38,845 nucleotides of DNA from Coxiellaceae bacterium UBA1530 (GTDB lineage Bacteria > Pseudomonadota > Gammaproteobacteria > Coxiellales > Coxiellaceae), in assembly GCA_002323325.1 (NCBI GenBank), contig DCQA01000029.1, positions 1 through 38,845 of the forward strand. Direction: 5' to 3'. The position numbers were made by a program, and so were the translations under genes. Numbering within the stretch: position 1 is the first letter of the stretch; the number at the start of each line of letters is the position of its first letter. Below are positions 25,806 to 35,448 of this stretch, piece after piece. Below the pieces are notes generated by a model, which searched no databases, had not been told where the DNA came from, and saw only the letters and a program-made list of their open reading frames with translations.

Positions 25806-28800
25806 CCATCCATGACTATGACCAACGACAAGCTGCCCTCAATCCAGAAGCCTCCTTTATTGTGCAAGCACCTGCGGGTTCTGGAAAAACTGAACTATTA
25901 ACGCAACGTCTACTCGTGTTACTCGCGCATACAGTAGAAACACCAGAAGAAGTGGTAGCACTGACTTTTACTCGAAAAGCTGCACGTGAAATGCGCGATC
26001 GAGTTTTAGAAGCGCTGACGTTAGCCACAGAAACACAAGAACCCACCGAACCGCATAAACAACATACGTGGAAACTAGCACGTGCAGTATTAGAAAAAGA
26101 TCAGCAAGCCGATTGGAATATCCTATCGAATCCCAATCGTCTCAACATTATGACGATCGATAGCCTGACAGCAACTATCAATAAAAAAACACCACTGCTA
26201 TCTCAAGTAGGCAGCCAACCCCAACTGGTGGATAATGCCACACCGTATTTTGAAAGTGCGGCCATTGGACTGCTTGATACCCTTCAAGACACTGACAGTG
26301 CGATCAGTCAAGCACTGCAAACCATACTATTACATTGTGATAATAAAGCGGCTACCGTGATTCAACTGTTTGCACAACTACTTAATAAACGGCAACAATG
26401 GCTACCCACTGTCATGCAAAGTCAGCAAGACGATGAGCGTATTCAACATTTAGAACAGACCTTGCAAGCGATGAACCTTGATGCCATGCAACGTGTGCTT
26501 GATCACTGTGACCCTAGCCTACTGCACCAACTGATGATTCAATCAGAAACGGCAGCGACTATCCTGGTGAGTGAAAATCCTGAACACGCCATGCGTTATC
26601 TAATCGATGATGACCAACCCTTATCAGCTACATTAGAACAGCGCAACAAATGGATTCAACTGGCACACTGTGTGTTAACCAGCCAAGGGCAATGGCGAAA
26701 AAGTCTGACTAAACGGCAAGGGTTTACCGCAAAGAGTGAACATAAAGTAGCTATGCAGGCTTTGCTAGATCAGTGTCGCAATAACACAGCCTTAGAATCT
26801 GCCTTCCATGATATTCTGCACTGTCCACCTATACATTATAATCGCGAGCAATGTCACATTTTACAGGCACTACTGAACGCCTTACCACACCTAGCAGCAC
26901 ACCTTACCCTAGTCTTTCAACAACACAATGTGATCGACTTTGCAGAGCTAACACTCGCCGCCTTACGCGCTTTGGGCTCACCTGAACAACCGACTGACCT
27001 AGCACTCTATCTCGATGATCGCATTACACATCTGTTAGTCGATGAATTTCAAGACACCTCGATTGCTCAATATCACCTATTACAACGACTCACGTTTGAT
27101 TGGCACACCGGCGATGGACGCACGGTATTTTTTGTCGGCGATCCAATGCAATCAATCTATCGTTTTCGCAATGCCGAAGTAACATTATTTATGCAAGCAC
27201 AAACACAAGGCTTTGGCTCGGTTGATCTGACACCACTGCAACTCACCATGAACTTTCGCTCAAAACAAGGCGTGGTTGATTGGGTAAACACCACGTTTGC
27301 ATCCGTCTTTCCAGACACGATTGATTTAGCCTATGGTGGCGTCCCTTTATCACAAGCCATCAGCAAAGATGAGTCTGATGACATTTGCGTCAACACCTAT
27401 GCTTGCCTCAGTGATGATAGCAACACGCAAGGTGACCACATCGCAAAAACCATCCAAAGCTTACAAAGTAAAGACCCCAATGGCTCTATTGCTATTTTAG
27501 TGCGTTCCCGTAATCACCTTCGAGATATTTTGCCTGCACTCTCTCAACACGCTATCGCTATTCATGCGACTGACATTGACCCGTTGAATATTCAAGCTGA
27601 AATTGTCGACACATTGACGCTATGTCGTGCTTTACTCTCAACCAATGATCGTATCGCATGGATGGCACTATTACGCTCACCGCTATGTGGCTGTGATTTA
27701 AAAGATGTATGGGTGTTAAGTCGCACACAGCCCCATCAAACACTCTGGCAACGCATTCAAGATGACAAAGTGATTAATAACCTCACTGATGCAGGACAAG
27801 TTATCGTTCGCCGGATACGACCTATACTCATTGCTGCAAATAATCAAAAAGGACGAGTGCCCTTTCATCACCGACTCAAGTTTACTTGGCTAGCTTTAGG
27901 CGGACCTCAATGCTTACAAGATACACACGCTCAATCACACTGTGATACGTTATTCGATCTGATCGCTCATCTCGAACAAGAAGAAAGCACTCTACGCTGG
28001 GAGACATTACAAGAGCGAGTTGATTCACTGTTTGCTGAACCACACGCACACGGTGAGCAGGCTGTTAATATCATGACTATCCATAAATCGAAAGGCCTGG
28101 AGTTTGATCACGTGATCTTACCTCACCTAGAAAGTGGCTCAGCCAATGCAAGCCCTGAGCTATTAAAATGGCAAGAGCATATTGATCATCACCAACAGAC
28201 AGGTTTGGTCATGGCGCCGATCAAAGCCAGCACGCAAACCACTGACCCGATTTATGATGCGATTAATCGCTATGAATCAAAAAAAAGCCTCTATGAACGA
28301 CAACGATTATTGTATGTCGCTGTCACACGCGCTAAAACATCGCTACATATCTTCGCGACTGTTGATGTTAATGATGATGATACTGTTAAATCTCCGAGAA
28401 ATAATAGTGCGTTACAATTACTGTGGCCCTTATATGAAACAACGTTTGATCAGTCACGATGCACTGCATTCACCGCTCACCATAGCATCGATAAAGAGAG
28501 TGATTTATCTCACATAAAATCCTATCGACTACCCACTGATTGGAAACCCCAGAGCAACCATCCATATCACCTAATAGCGCCTAACATCAAGTCATATGCA
28601 TTACAGGATAAACGACAGCAGGCGCCAATCATGACGCTCGACACCCATCAGTGGCAACGCGCATTGGGTATTACGCTACACGCTGAACTTGAGCGCATTA
28701 GCATTCACCAATCTAGCGTGTGCATGACAAACACAAGTACTCGAGTCAAACGATCACTGCAACAGCAAGGTATTGACCCAGCAGCAGTGATCGATGTAAC

Positions 28801-29191
28801 AGAGAGGATCCTGACGTGTTTATCTGAGCTACAACAGGATTCTCGAGCACAATGGTTACTATGGGAAAAACACCCGCAGTCCTTTAGTGAATATGCGATC
28901 ACAACCATAGTCAACGGAACCGTTGAGTCATTAATCATTGATCGATTAATCTTAGATCGCCACGATCAGCTGTGGATCATTGATTATAAAACCAGCCAAC
29001 CCAGTGCAGACCAAACACGACAAGTATTTATGAAAGATAAACAACGTGAACACAGAGAGCAACTCGAACGCTACGCAAAAGCAATACAAGCTAACTATCA
29101 GCAGCCGATACAGCTTGCACTGTATTTTCCACTGATTCAAGGTTGGCACACGTGGACATACAGTCAACACCCCTTAACCACGGAGATATAA
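25802..29191 (+). CDS. AddA-like UvrD-family helicase-nuclease
   Basis: A 1129-residue superfamily 1 helicase with C-terminal nuclease. Walker A APAGSGKT is at about 23-30, motif Ia-region ALTFTRKAAREMRDRV follows, motif II VDEFQDTS is near 413-420, motif III GDPMQSIYRFRNAEV follows, then motif V-region IMTIHKSKGLEFDHVILP and motif VI LYVAVTRAKTSLH. The C-terminus holds a PD-(D/E)XK nuclease with HAELERI, then RLILDRHDQLWIIDYKTSQP and a downstream Gln/Tyr motif (QLERYAKAI). With the upstream AddB-like protein it should form a two-nuclease complex replacing RecBCD. Four-base overlap with addB; the exporter gene starts two bases after its stop. Confidence 0.92.
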   Translation: MTIHDYDQRQAALNPEASFIVQAPAGSGKTELLTQRLLVLLAHTVETPEEVVALTFTRKAAREMRDRVLEALTLATETQEPTEPHKQHTWKLARAVLEKDQQADWNILSNPNRLNIMTIDSLTATINKKTPLLSQVGSQPQLVDNATPYFESAAIGLLDTLQDTDSAISQALQTILLHCDNKAATVIQLFAQLLNKRQQWLPTVMQSQQDDERIQHLEQTLQAMNLDAMQRVLDHCDPSLLHQLMIQSETAATILVSENPEHAMRYLIDDDQPLSATLEQRNKWIQLAHCVLTSQGQWRKSLTKRQGFTAKSEHKVAMQALLDQCRNNTALESAFHDILHCPPIHYNREQCHILQALLNALPHLAAHLTLVFQQHNVIDFAELTLAALRALGSPEQPTDLALYLDDRITHLLVDEFQDTSIAQYHLLQRLTFDWHTGDGRTVFFVGDPMQSIYRFRNAEVTLFMQAQTQGFGSVDLTPLQLTMNFRSKQGVVDWVNTTFASVFPDTIDLAYGGVPLSQAISKDESDDICVNTYACLSDDSNTQGDHIAKTIQSLQSKDPNGSIAILVRSRNHLRDILPALSQHAIAIHATDIDPLNIQAEIVDTLTLCRALLSTNDRIAWMALLRSPLCGCDLKDVWVLSRTQPHQTLWQRIQDDKVINNLTDAGQVIVRRIRPILIAANNQKGRVPFHHRLKFTWLALGGPQCLQDTHAQSHCDTLFDLIAHLEQEESTLRWETLQERVDSLFAEPHAHGEQAVNIMTIHKSKGLEFDHVILPHLESGSANASPELLKWQEHIDHHQQTGLVMAPIKASTQTTDPIYDAINRYESKKSLYERQRLLYVAVTRAKTSLHIFATVDVNDDDTVKSPRNNSALQLLWPLYETTFDQSRCTAFTAHHSIDKESDLSHIKSYRLPTDWKPQSNHPYHLIAPNIKSYALQDKRQQAPIMTLDTHQWQRALGITLHAELERISIHQSSVCMTNTSTRVKRSLQQQGIDPAAVIDVTERILTCLSELQQDSRAQWLLWEKHPQSFSEYAITTIVNGTVESLIIDRLILDRHDQLWIIDYKTSQPSADQTRQVFMKDKQREHREQLERYAKAIQANYQQPIQLALYFPLIQGWHTWTYSQHPLTTEI

Positions 29192-29192
29192 T

Positions 29193-30359
29193 ATGAGATG
29201 CTCACTATGGCTTATCAGTAGCGTCCTAGCACTGGGCTTTCTACTGACACAACTGAGTACCAGTATTTTTTTACCTGCTATGCCAAACGCACAAGCATTT
29301 TTTCAAACCAGCACTCACATGATCAAAAGCACTATCCCGTGTTTTTTTATAGGTTATGCGATAGGTCAAATCTTATGGGGGTCACTCTCAGATACGATAG
29401 GTCGAAAAAAAGCCTGGTGTAGTGCAGTTTTGATTCATACGCTGTGTGCTACCTGTGTCGTCATATGGCCGACACTCCTCCATTTGTTTTTTGGTTTTGC
29501 TGCAATCGGCTGGTGTGCTGCTTCATACACCAGTGTTGGTAATGCAATACTTAAAGATATTTTTGGGCCTAGAGGCGTTGCATTGGCGATTGCCTGCATG
29601 GGAATTGTACTGGCATCTGGGCCTTTTGTAGGGTCAATACTAGGTACTGTGATTGTTTACCACTTCCAGTGGATAGGCATCCTGGTTCTGATGGCTTCAT
29701 ATGCAGGTGTACTCTTTATTCTCAGCACGTTACTGCTACCTGAATCATACCAGAAACAACCTAAAACCATTGATAAACCCTTTCTTAAACGTTGCAAGTC
29801 GGTATTGCAATCCCGAGGGTTTTTATTTGCTTCATTTCGATTAGGCCTGAACTTTGGCATCATTATGGCGGTACTCGTTATGCTACCCTTTTGCTTGTCT
29901 GACTTTTTTCACCAAAATACAGAACAGACAGGCTTATACTTAACGCTTATTGGACTGAGCTCTCTCACTGGAGCCATCATCAATGCCACACTGATTCATC
30001 GCTGGACAATCAAACAACTGTCTATTATCAGCCAAGTCTTACAGATCATTGTCTCACTGGGATTAGTATTACTCATACTAATACCGAAGCTACACACACT
30101 ATCATTATTTATGAGCGTTATGATCACCTTAACACTATCAGCAGGCATTTCAGTACCACTTAACAAAGCCATCTGCATGACATCAACAGAGCAGTTTGCG
30201 GGAACTTGCGCATCCTTAATGAAAACTATACAAACACTATTTGCTGTAGTAGCGACAAGCATTGCAGCAACCCTGGATAATAGTCAGAATATTGTAATGC
30301 TTCTTGGCCTGATGCTGGTAATGACATTGCCACTATTGATCATGCATAGACGACAGTAA
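29193..30359 (+). CDS. Bcr/CflA-type MFS drug exporter
   Basis: A 388-residue twelve-helix MFS protein of the Bcr/CflA branch. The N-terminus (TQLSTSIFLPAMPNAQAFF) and motif A (GSLSDTIGRKKAW, after the GYAIGQILWG helix) are typical, and SGPFVGSILG fits the antiporter motif C. Family members export drugs or small metabolites. The start is two bases after the AddA-like stop with GGAG upstream, so it shares the repair operon, an unusual pairing that may simply be read-through. Confidence 0.88.
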   Translation: MRCSLWLISSVLALGFLLTQLSTSIFLPAMPNAQAFFQTSTHMIKSTIPCFFIGYAIGQILWGSLSDTIGRKKAWCSAVLIHTLCATCVVIWPTLLHLFFGFAAIGWCAASYTSVGNAILKDIFGPRGVALAIACMGIVLASGPFVGSILGTVIVYHFQWIGILVLMASYAGVLFILSTLLLPESYQKQPKTIDKPFLKRCKSVLQSRGFLFASFRLGLNFGIIMAVLVMLPFCLSDFFHQNTEQTGLYLTLIGLSSLTGAIINATLIHRWTIKQLSIISQVLQIIVSLGLVLLILIPKLHTLSLFMSVMITLTLSAGISVPLNKAICMTSTEQFAGTCASLMKTIQTLFAVVATSIAATLDNSQNIVMLLGLMLVMTLPLLIMHRRQ

Positions 30360-30573
30360 ACCGTCTATTGCTCACAGTGGACGGTGAAGTTAAACGATTG
30401 TGACTCGCCGACGTAAGAAGGTTAAAGATGATGCTCAGACTTGCCATCGGCCATGGACATCACTAAAGTAATCAAGAAAGATTAACTGCTTACATGCTTT
30501 CACAATAATAACTCTAGCTTAAAAAACGACCTCTGATAACTATTTAAGACACGTAAAAAGAGATCACAAAATA

Positions 30574-30597
30574 ATGGATAATAAGGATATTATCCAT
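30574..30597 (-). terminator. Candidate terminator of the 283-aa gene
   Basis: Read on the minus strand: ATGGATAAT, six-base loop, ATTATCCAT, then TATTTTG. The 9-base stem is perfect and lies about 40 bases past the stop codon of the minus-strand gene. AT-rich, so only moderately stable. Confidence 0.5.
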
Positions 30598-30636
30598 GAA
30601 CAATTGGCTGATTTAATATTTCATATGGACATACCA

Positions 30637-31488
30637 TCAAATGCTCATCGCAACCTGTGTCTGGTTATAACCAAATGGCTGACAAGCCTGATCCACATCG
30701 ACCACGGATGGTGGCGTTGGAGCCCCATGACTCTTCATAAAAGATCTTGGGATGGTGATGGGGTACTCCTTGATGGGCTCTGTGGTCACCGCATCACTTG
30801 ATGAAATATGAACAGAGCTAGTGGGAGACGATTTTCGATAGCCCTCATCAATCAACAACTGTAATATTTCTGTTTTTAGCTTTTTGGGATTAGTCATACA
30901 CACGAGCAAAGCTGAAAAACACTCCATAGCTAAGTCTCTAGATAGTGGATTAATTAAACTCATCGTAGCTGAAAAAAAGTATACCGTCTTTTGACCCAAT
31001 ATTTTGCTTTGAATCCAACCATTCTGATTAGAGAACGATAAAATCTTTGACAATAGTGACGTAGTCGAGTGTGTATTGGGTTCTTTAAAGGAAGCCAATA
31101 CTTTTGACAGAGAATTGATTGCAGTTAATTGCTGCTTAATATCATGGGAATAATGCGGTAACGATGCCTTAGCCAACTTGCCGATAGAAGACTCGTATTT
31201 GCTATACCACTGGAAAAAAAAATCCACCATTTTATCACCTTTTGTGTCGGAGTTTTCTATATCTAATAGCTGAGTGTGTGACAGTAAATAATGTATGGAT
31301 TGTGATACTAAAAGATAAGAAGGGATAACTAGCCAATAGTCTTGCTTGGAAAAAGCGTAATAGGTTCCACCCACCAAACGAGTGAGAGCCGCATCTCTCT
31401 TTACTTTTTGAGCTGACAAATCAATGTCACGTTTCTTTTCTTTAGTTTGTTTCTTGAGATTTTTTTCGTCTGACTCACTAGATCGCAT
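30637..31488 (-). CDS. Hypothetical protein, 283 aa
   Basis: Not recognised. The N-terminus is a highly charged, Lys-rich stretch (about 1-38) likely to be helical or coiled coil. A hydrophobic segment (about 53-70, LVIPSYLLVSQSIHYLL), a helical middle and a Ser/Thr/Pro-rich C-terminus follow. No signal peptide or catalytic motif is evident. AAGGA precedes the ATG at good spacing, and a hairpin follows the stop, so it looks like a complete gene. The plus-strand frame 30574-30801 across its end is an accidental overlap. Confidence 0.6.
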   Translation of the reverse strand: MRSSESDEKNLKKQTKEKKRDIDLSAQKVKRDAALTRLVGGTYYAFSKQDYWLVIPSYLLVSQSIHYLLSHTQLLDIENSDTKGDKMVDFFFQWYSKYESSIGKLAKASLPHYSHDIKQQLTAINSLSKVLASFKEPNTHSTTSLLSKILSFSNQNGWIQSKILGQKTVYFFSATMSLINPLSRDLAMECFSALLVCMTNPKKLKTEILQLLIDEGYRKSSPTSSVHISSSDAVTTEPIKEYPITIPRSFMKSHGAPTPPSVVDVDQACQPFGYNQTQVAMSI

Positions 31489-31646
31489 ACTTCATCCTTG
31501 CATTGCAACTACTTAAATAACGTTACCATAAAAAAAAATATAAATAACAGACCGTTATGGAATTAATATTAATATAAGCTTTTTCCATCCTGTTAATGTA
31601 AGGAGGTTATAATAATAGTATTGAACCGCTAAAGATGGGAATTTTT

Positions 31647-32333
31647 TTATAGAAAGTGGTGCTCTGTGATCCAACGCTTGATAATCTGAATCAAATACAT
31701 TGGCTGTTCGATAGGTGTCATATGACCACTATTATTAATTGTCTTAAGCACGCTATTGGGTAGATGGTCATGCATATGCTTTGAATGATTATGGTTTTTT
31801 ATATTATCGAACTCACTGTGCACCAGCAATACTGGACAGAGTATATTATGTAACTTTTCAAGTGACAGACTCCGATGCAATAAAAAACATTGTTGAGATA
31901 TTAGTCGATCATGATTTGATAACATCATCGACAATGCTATTTGTGAAGGTTTTAGCGTGGTTTTTTTGGCGAATTCTTCGACGAGAGAAAGATCATCATA
32001 TAACTGATAAGCTTTCATCATGTTTATACGGCTCTCCCTTTCATCAGGGGAATCCGCATCAGCGGATGAGTTGACAATACATAATCCACCCACTCTTTCA
32101 GGCGCATATAATGCGATTAGCAATGCTAACATGCCCCCCATCGCGTGACCAAAAATATAAATCTTACCAGGCGACATATTAAGGACTCTCTCAATAAATG
32201 CAGGTACCGTGTCACCGTTCTCCCATGAAGCAATATAACAATGACAACTATCACTCAGCACATTATAGATGGGAGACCAGACGCGCTCATCACATAATAG
32301 CCCTGGTATAAAAATTATTGACATTGTTTTCAT
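31647..32333 (-). CDS. Alpha/beta-hydrolase fold protein with nucleophile Ser replaced by Ala
   Basis: 228 residues with the alpha/beta-hydrolase layout: IIFIPGLLCDERVW (oxyanion-hole loop), nucleophile elbow FGHAMGGMLAL, Asp176 in VHSEFDNI and His204 in NNSGHMTPIEQP. The elbow's usual Ser is Ala64 (codon GCG; one base from TCG). The acid and histidine are kept, so either a pseudo-hydrolase with a binding role, an altered mechanism, or a recent mutation or read error. It lies 40 bases downstream of the RND pump on the same strand and is probably its third cistron. Confidence 0.85.
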   Translation of the reverse strand: MKTMSIIFIPGLLCDERVWSPIYNVLSDSCHCYIASWENGDTVPAFIERVLNMSPGKIYIFGHAMGGMLALLIALYAPERVGGLCIVNSSADADSPDERESRINMMKAYQLYDDLSLVEEFAKKTTLKPSQIALSMMLSNHDRLISQQCFLLHRSLSLEKLHNILCPVLLVHSEFDNIKNHNHSKHMHDHLPNSVLKTINNSGHMTPIEQPMYLIQIIKRWITEHHFL

Positions 32334-32373
32334 AGCCTGATTTCCATAAATATACGACTAGTATTCATAAGAA

Positions 32374-35300
32374 CTATGAACTTTTTGGCTCTATGGTATG
32401 AAAGCGGCCAAGGTATGAGTAAGCAATTGGTACCACGATCAATGAAAAAAACGTACCAAAAAACAGTCCGCCAACGATCACCCAACCAATCTCTTGTCGC
32501 CCGACTGATCCTGGTCCTGTGGCAAAAGCTAACGGTAATGAACCAACTACCATAGCTACTGTTGTCATTAGGATTGGCCTCAACCTTAGTGTAGCTCCCT
32601 TAATAATAGCGTCACTAAATGTAACACCTGCACCTCTGAGCTGATTGGTAAATTCGGTAATAAGAATCCCATGCTTACTCACTAAACCAACCAGTGTAAC
32701 TAAACCAATTTGAGAGAATAGATTAAATGTTCCTCCAGTCAGCCATAAAGTAAATAACGCTCCTACAAGACTTAGCGGTACTGCCAAGAGAATAATAAAA
32801 GGATCAATAAAACTACCAAACTGAGCAGATAATACTAAATAAATAAAGATGAAAGATAGCAGCATGATTCCACTCATACTACCTGCAGATTCAATATACT
32901 GAGCAGCCTTTCCGGAGTATTCTGCACGTACTTTGGATGTAAGCGCTTCTGGTAATAAAGTATTGATCTTATCAATCACTTCACTCTCTGTGTAACCTGG
33001 AGCAACCATCCCTGTAATAGCACCAGAACGCATCCGATTAAAGTGTTGCAGAGTGCCTTGTCCAATCTGAGGAGTGAGTGTCACCAATGAGGATAATGGT
33101 ACCATTCGACTGATAGAGGAAGTATCTGATTCTTCAACGGGTAGCGATGATGTAACGTAGATAGAATCTAAAGCATCAAAACTTAATAATTGCTTTTTCT
33201 GCATTTGTAAAATAACGCGATAGCTATTTGTTCCAGAACGAAGATCCGTGTAATGAATACCACTCATCATAGCATGAATGGTATCAGCTATATCTTGCAT
33301 ACTAACACCCAGCACAGCTGCTAAATCTCGATTTACAGTTAATGCGTATTCCTGTGAGTCGTATTTCAAGCTTGACTGCAAGTTGATGATTCCTGGATAT
33401 CCATTCAGTCCTTTGAGCATAGCTTGTAACGGTTCGGAAAGAGCACGATAATCTTGTGCTGTCAGGAAATTGAGTGTGATGTCACTTCCCTCTTCACCAT
33501 AAGCAATGATATCTGGAACAGAGGCATAGGCATCTACAGCGGGAATTAAACTTAACTGCTTATTTAAATCGGCAACAATATCATGAGAAGTTACCTTTCG
33601 ATCTCCCCAAGGCTTTAAGTAAAGATAAATATTCGCTGAACTTTGATTTAACTGCGTAACAATACCCTGAATTCCGGGCTGTTTTTTGACAATTGAGACA
33701 ACTTGCTGGGTGTATTTATCGGCATACGATGGAACGGAACCACTCGGGGTATTCACACGCACATTAACTACACCATAGTCTTCTTGAGGTAAAAATTCAG
33801 ATGGCATCCGATACCCTAACCAAGCTCCCAATAAACCAATCAACACCAAACTGAGTAAAATCTTAATACGATGAGCCAGTGCCCAATGTAAAATTGATTG
33901 ATAGGATTGTTCGATTCTTTGAAAGATTTTTTCATTAAATACAACCATGCGACTTGGCGCATGATTTACTGACAATAATCTTGAGCACATCATTGGTGTT
34001 AATGTTAAAGCAATAAACCCAGAAATTAGCACAGCAGCTGCCAAAGTGAATGCGAACTCTTTAAACAAGGCTGCAGTGACTCCCTGCATGAATCCAATAG
34101 GCGCGTAAACTGCAAATAACGTTAATGTCATAACAATCACAGCATAACCAATTTCTCGAATACCCTTTATTGAGGCTTCAACAGCTGACATTCCTTCCTG
34201 AATGTGTCTCTCGATATTTTCTAGGACAACAATAGCATCGTCAACGACCAAACCAATTGCCAACACCATACCAAGCAATGACATGATGTTAATTGAATAC
34301 CCTAACCAATTGATGATGGCAAACACTCCAATTAAACTTAACGGAATAGTAACAATTGGAATACTCGCTGACCTGAAAGAACCCAAAAACAAAAATACCA
34401 CCAGCACGACTAATAAAACCGCCTCAACGATGGCCTTGAAGGTTTCATCAATTGATGATTGTAAAAACTCAGAATTATCGAACATAAGCTGAGCATGCAT
34501 CCCGGGGGGTAGATGACGCTGAATCCCTGGTAAAGCTTTATTAACCGCTTTCGCAACCGCGATAGGGTTAGCTGACTGCAACGGCGTGATCGTTAGCATA
34601 ACCCCTTCTCGATTATTAATTCTGACTGGAATGTCATACAAACTTTGTAGCCCTAGTTTTACCTCTGCCACATCCTTGAGACGAACAACCTGATTTCCAT
34701 TTTGCTTCACGATGACTTTGGCGAATTCGTCAGCATTTTTAAGATAAGTATCTGACTTTACCGAATAGTTCCTTGTTGGTCCCCTCAAGGATCCAGCAGG
34801 AAAGTAGATGTTATTAGCGCCTACCGCTGTTTTAATATCAGACACCGAAACACCCATGCCCGCCATTTTTTCCGTATTCAACCAAATACGCATCGCATAG
34901 TTCGTCGAGCCTTTGACACCTACCCCACCGACACCTGATAGTTGCTGCAACACAGGTCGTACATATTGCATTAAATAATCTCTGACATCCAAGGCCTTCT
35001 TCTTATCATCAGTGAAGGCAATACCCATTAGCATGGAACCATCCTCACCGACAGACACAACAGGCATATCTGCATCTGCTGGTAAATCTTGAATGGAATC
35101 GGCTACCTTATCCCTGACTTGTGCAGCCTGTGCTTCGAGATCTCCACCTAAATAAAATTGAATAGTGATATTACTGCTGGATGTGGAACTACTTGATGAA
35201 ATATATTTGATACCATCAACACCCGCCAATTGCGTTTCAATTACTTGCGTGACCTGACTTTCCATAAGGTCGGCACTCGCCCCTGAATAGGAGGTAGACA

Positions 35301-35439
35301 CAGTGACAATCGGCATGACTTGCTTTGGAAAAAATAGGACTTCCAAGCGCAAAAAACCCATCACACCGACAACAGCGAGTAATAAACTCAATACAATTGC
35401 TAGTACCGGTTGCTCAATACAGATTTCAGAGAGCCTCAT
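32374..35439 (-). CDS. RND efflux pump, inner-membrane subunit
   Basis: A 1021-residue HAE1/AcrB-type proton-driven exporter with the family length and two-fold repeat: helix 1 at about 10-28, large periplasmic loop 30-330, helices 2-6, second loop 560-860, helices 8-12. The helix 4 proton-relay pair is in GLVVDDAIVVLENIERH, with the matching lysine-containing helix 10 (LVGLVSKHGILITEF). It would export drugs, fatty acids or similar amphiphiles through an outer-membrane channel not encoded here. It starts nine bases after the adaptor gene stop. Confidence 0.94.
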   Translation of the reverse strand: MRLSEICIEQPVLAIVLSLLLAVVGVMGFLRLEVLFFPKQVMPIVTVSTSYSGASADLMESQVTQVIETQLAGVDGIKYISSSSSTSSSNITIQFYLGGDLEAQAAQVRDKVADSIQDLPADADMPVVSVGEDGSMLMGIAFTDDKKKALDVRDYLMQYVRPVLQQLSGVGGVGVKGSTNYAMRIWLNTEKMAGMGVSVSDIKTAVGANNIYFPAGSLRGPTRNYSVKSDTYLKNADEFAKVIVKQNGNQVVRLKDVAEVKLGLQSLYDIPVRINNREGVMLTITPLQSANPIAVAKAVNKALPGIQRHLPPGMHAQLMFDNSEFLQSSIDETFKAIVEAVLLVVLVVFLFLGSFRSASIPIVTIPLSLIGVFAIINWLGYSINIMSLLGMVLAIGLVVDDAIVVLENIERHIQEGMSAVEASIKGIREIGYAVIVMTLTLFAVYAPIGFMQGVTAALFKEFAFTLAAAVLISGFIALTLTPMMCSRLLSVNHAPSRMVVFNEKIFQRIEQSYQSILHWALAHRIKILLSLVLIGLLGAWLGYRMPSEFLPQEDYGVVNVRVNTPSGSVPSYADKYTQQVVSIVKKQPGIQGIVTQLNQSSANIYLYLKPWGDRKVTSHDIVADLNKQLSLIPAVDAYASVPDIIAYGEEGSDITLNFLTAQDYRALSEPLQAMLKGLNGYPGIINLQSSLKYDSQEYALTVNRDLAAVLGVSMQDIADTIHAMMSGIHYTDLRSGTNSYRVILQMQKKQLLSFDALDSIYVTSSLPVEESDTSSISRMVPLSSLVTLTPQIGQGTLQHFNRMRSGAITGMVAPGYTESEVIDKINTLLPEALTSKVRAEYSGKAAQYIESAGSMSGIMLLSFIFIYLVLSAQFGSFIDPFIILLAVPLSLVGALFTLWLTGGTFNLFSQIGLVTLVGLVSKHGILITEFTNQLRGAGVTFSDAIIKGATLRLRPILMTTVAMVVGSLPLAFATGPGSVGRQEIGWVIVGGLFFGTFFSLIVVPIAYSYLGRFHTIEPKSS

Positions 35440-35448
35440 GCGTAACCT

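Noticed and set aside
30574..30801. 75-codon plus-strand frame beginning at a hairpin
   Set aside because: It overlaps the 3' end of the better-supported 283-aa minus-strand gene and its first codons lie inside a hairpin that fits that gene's terminator.
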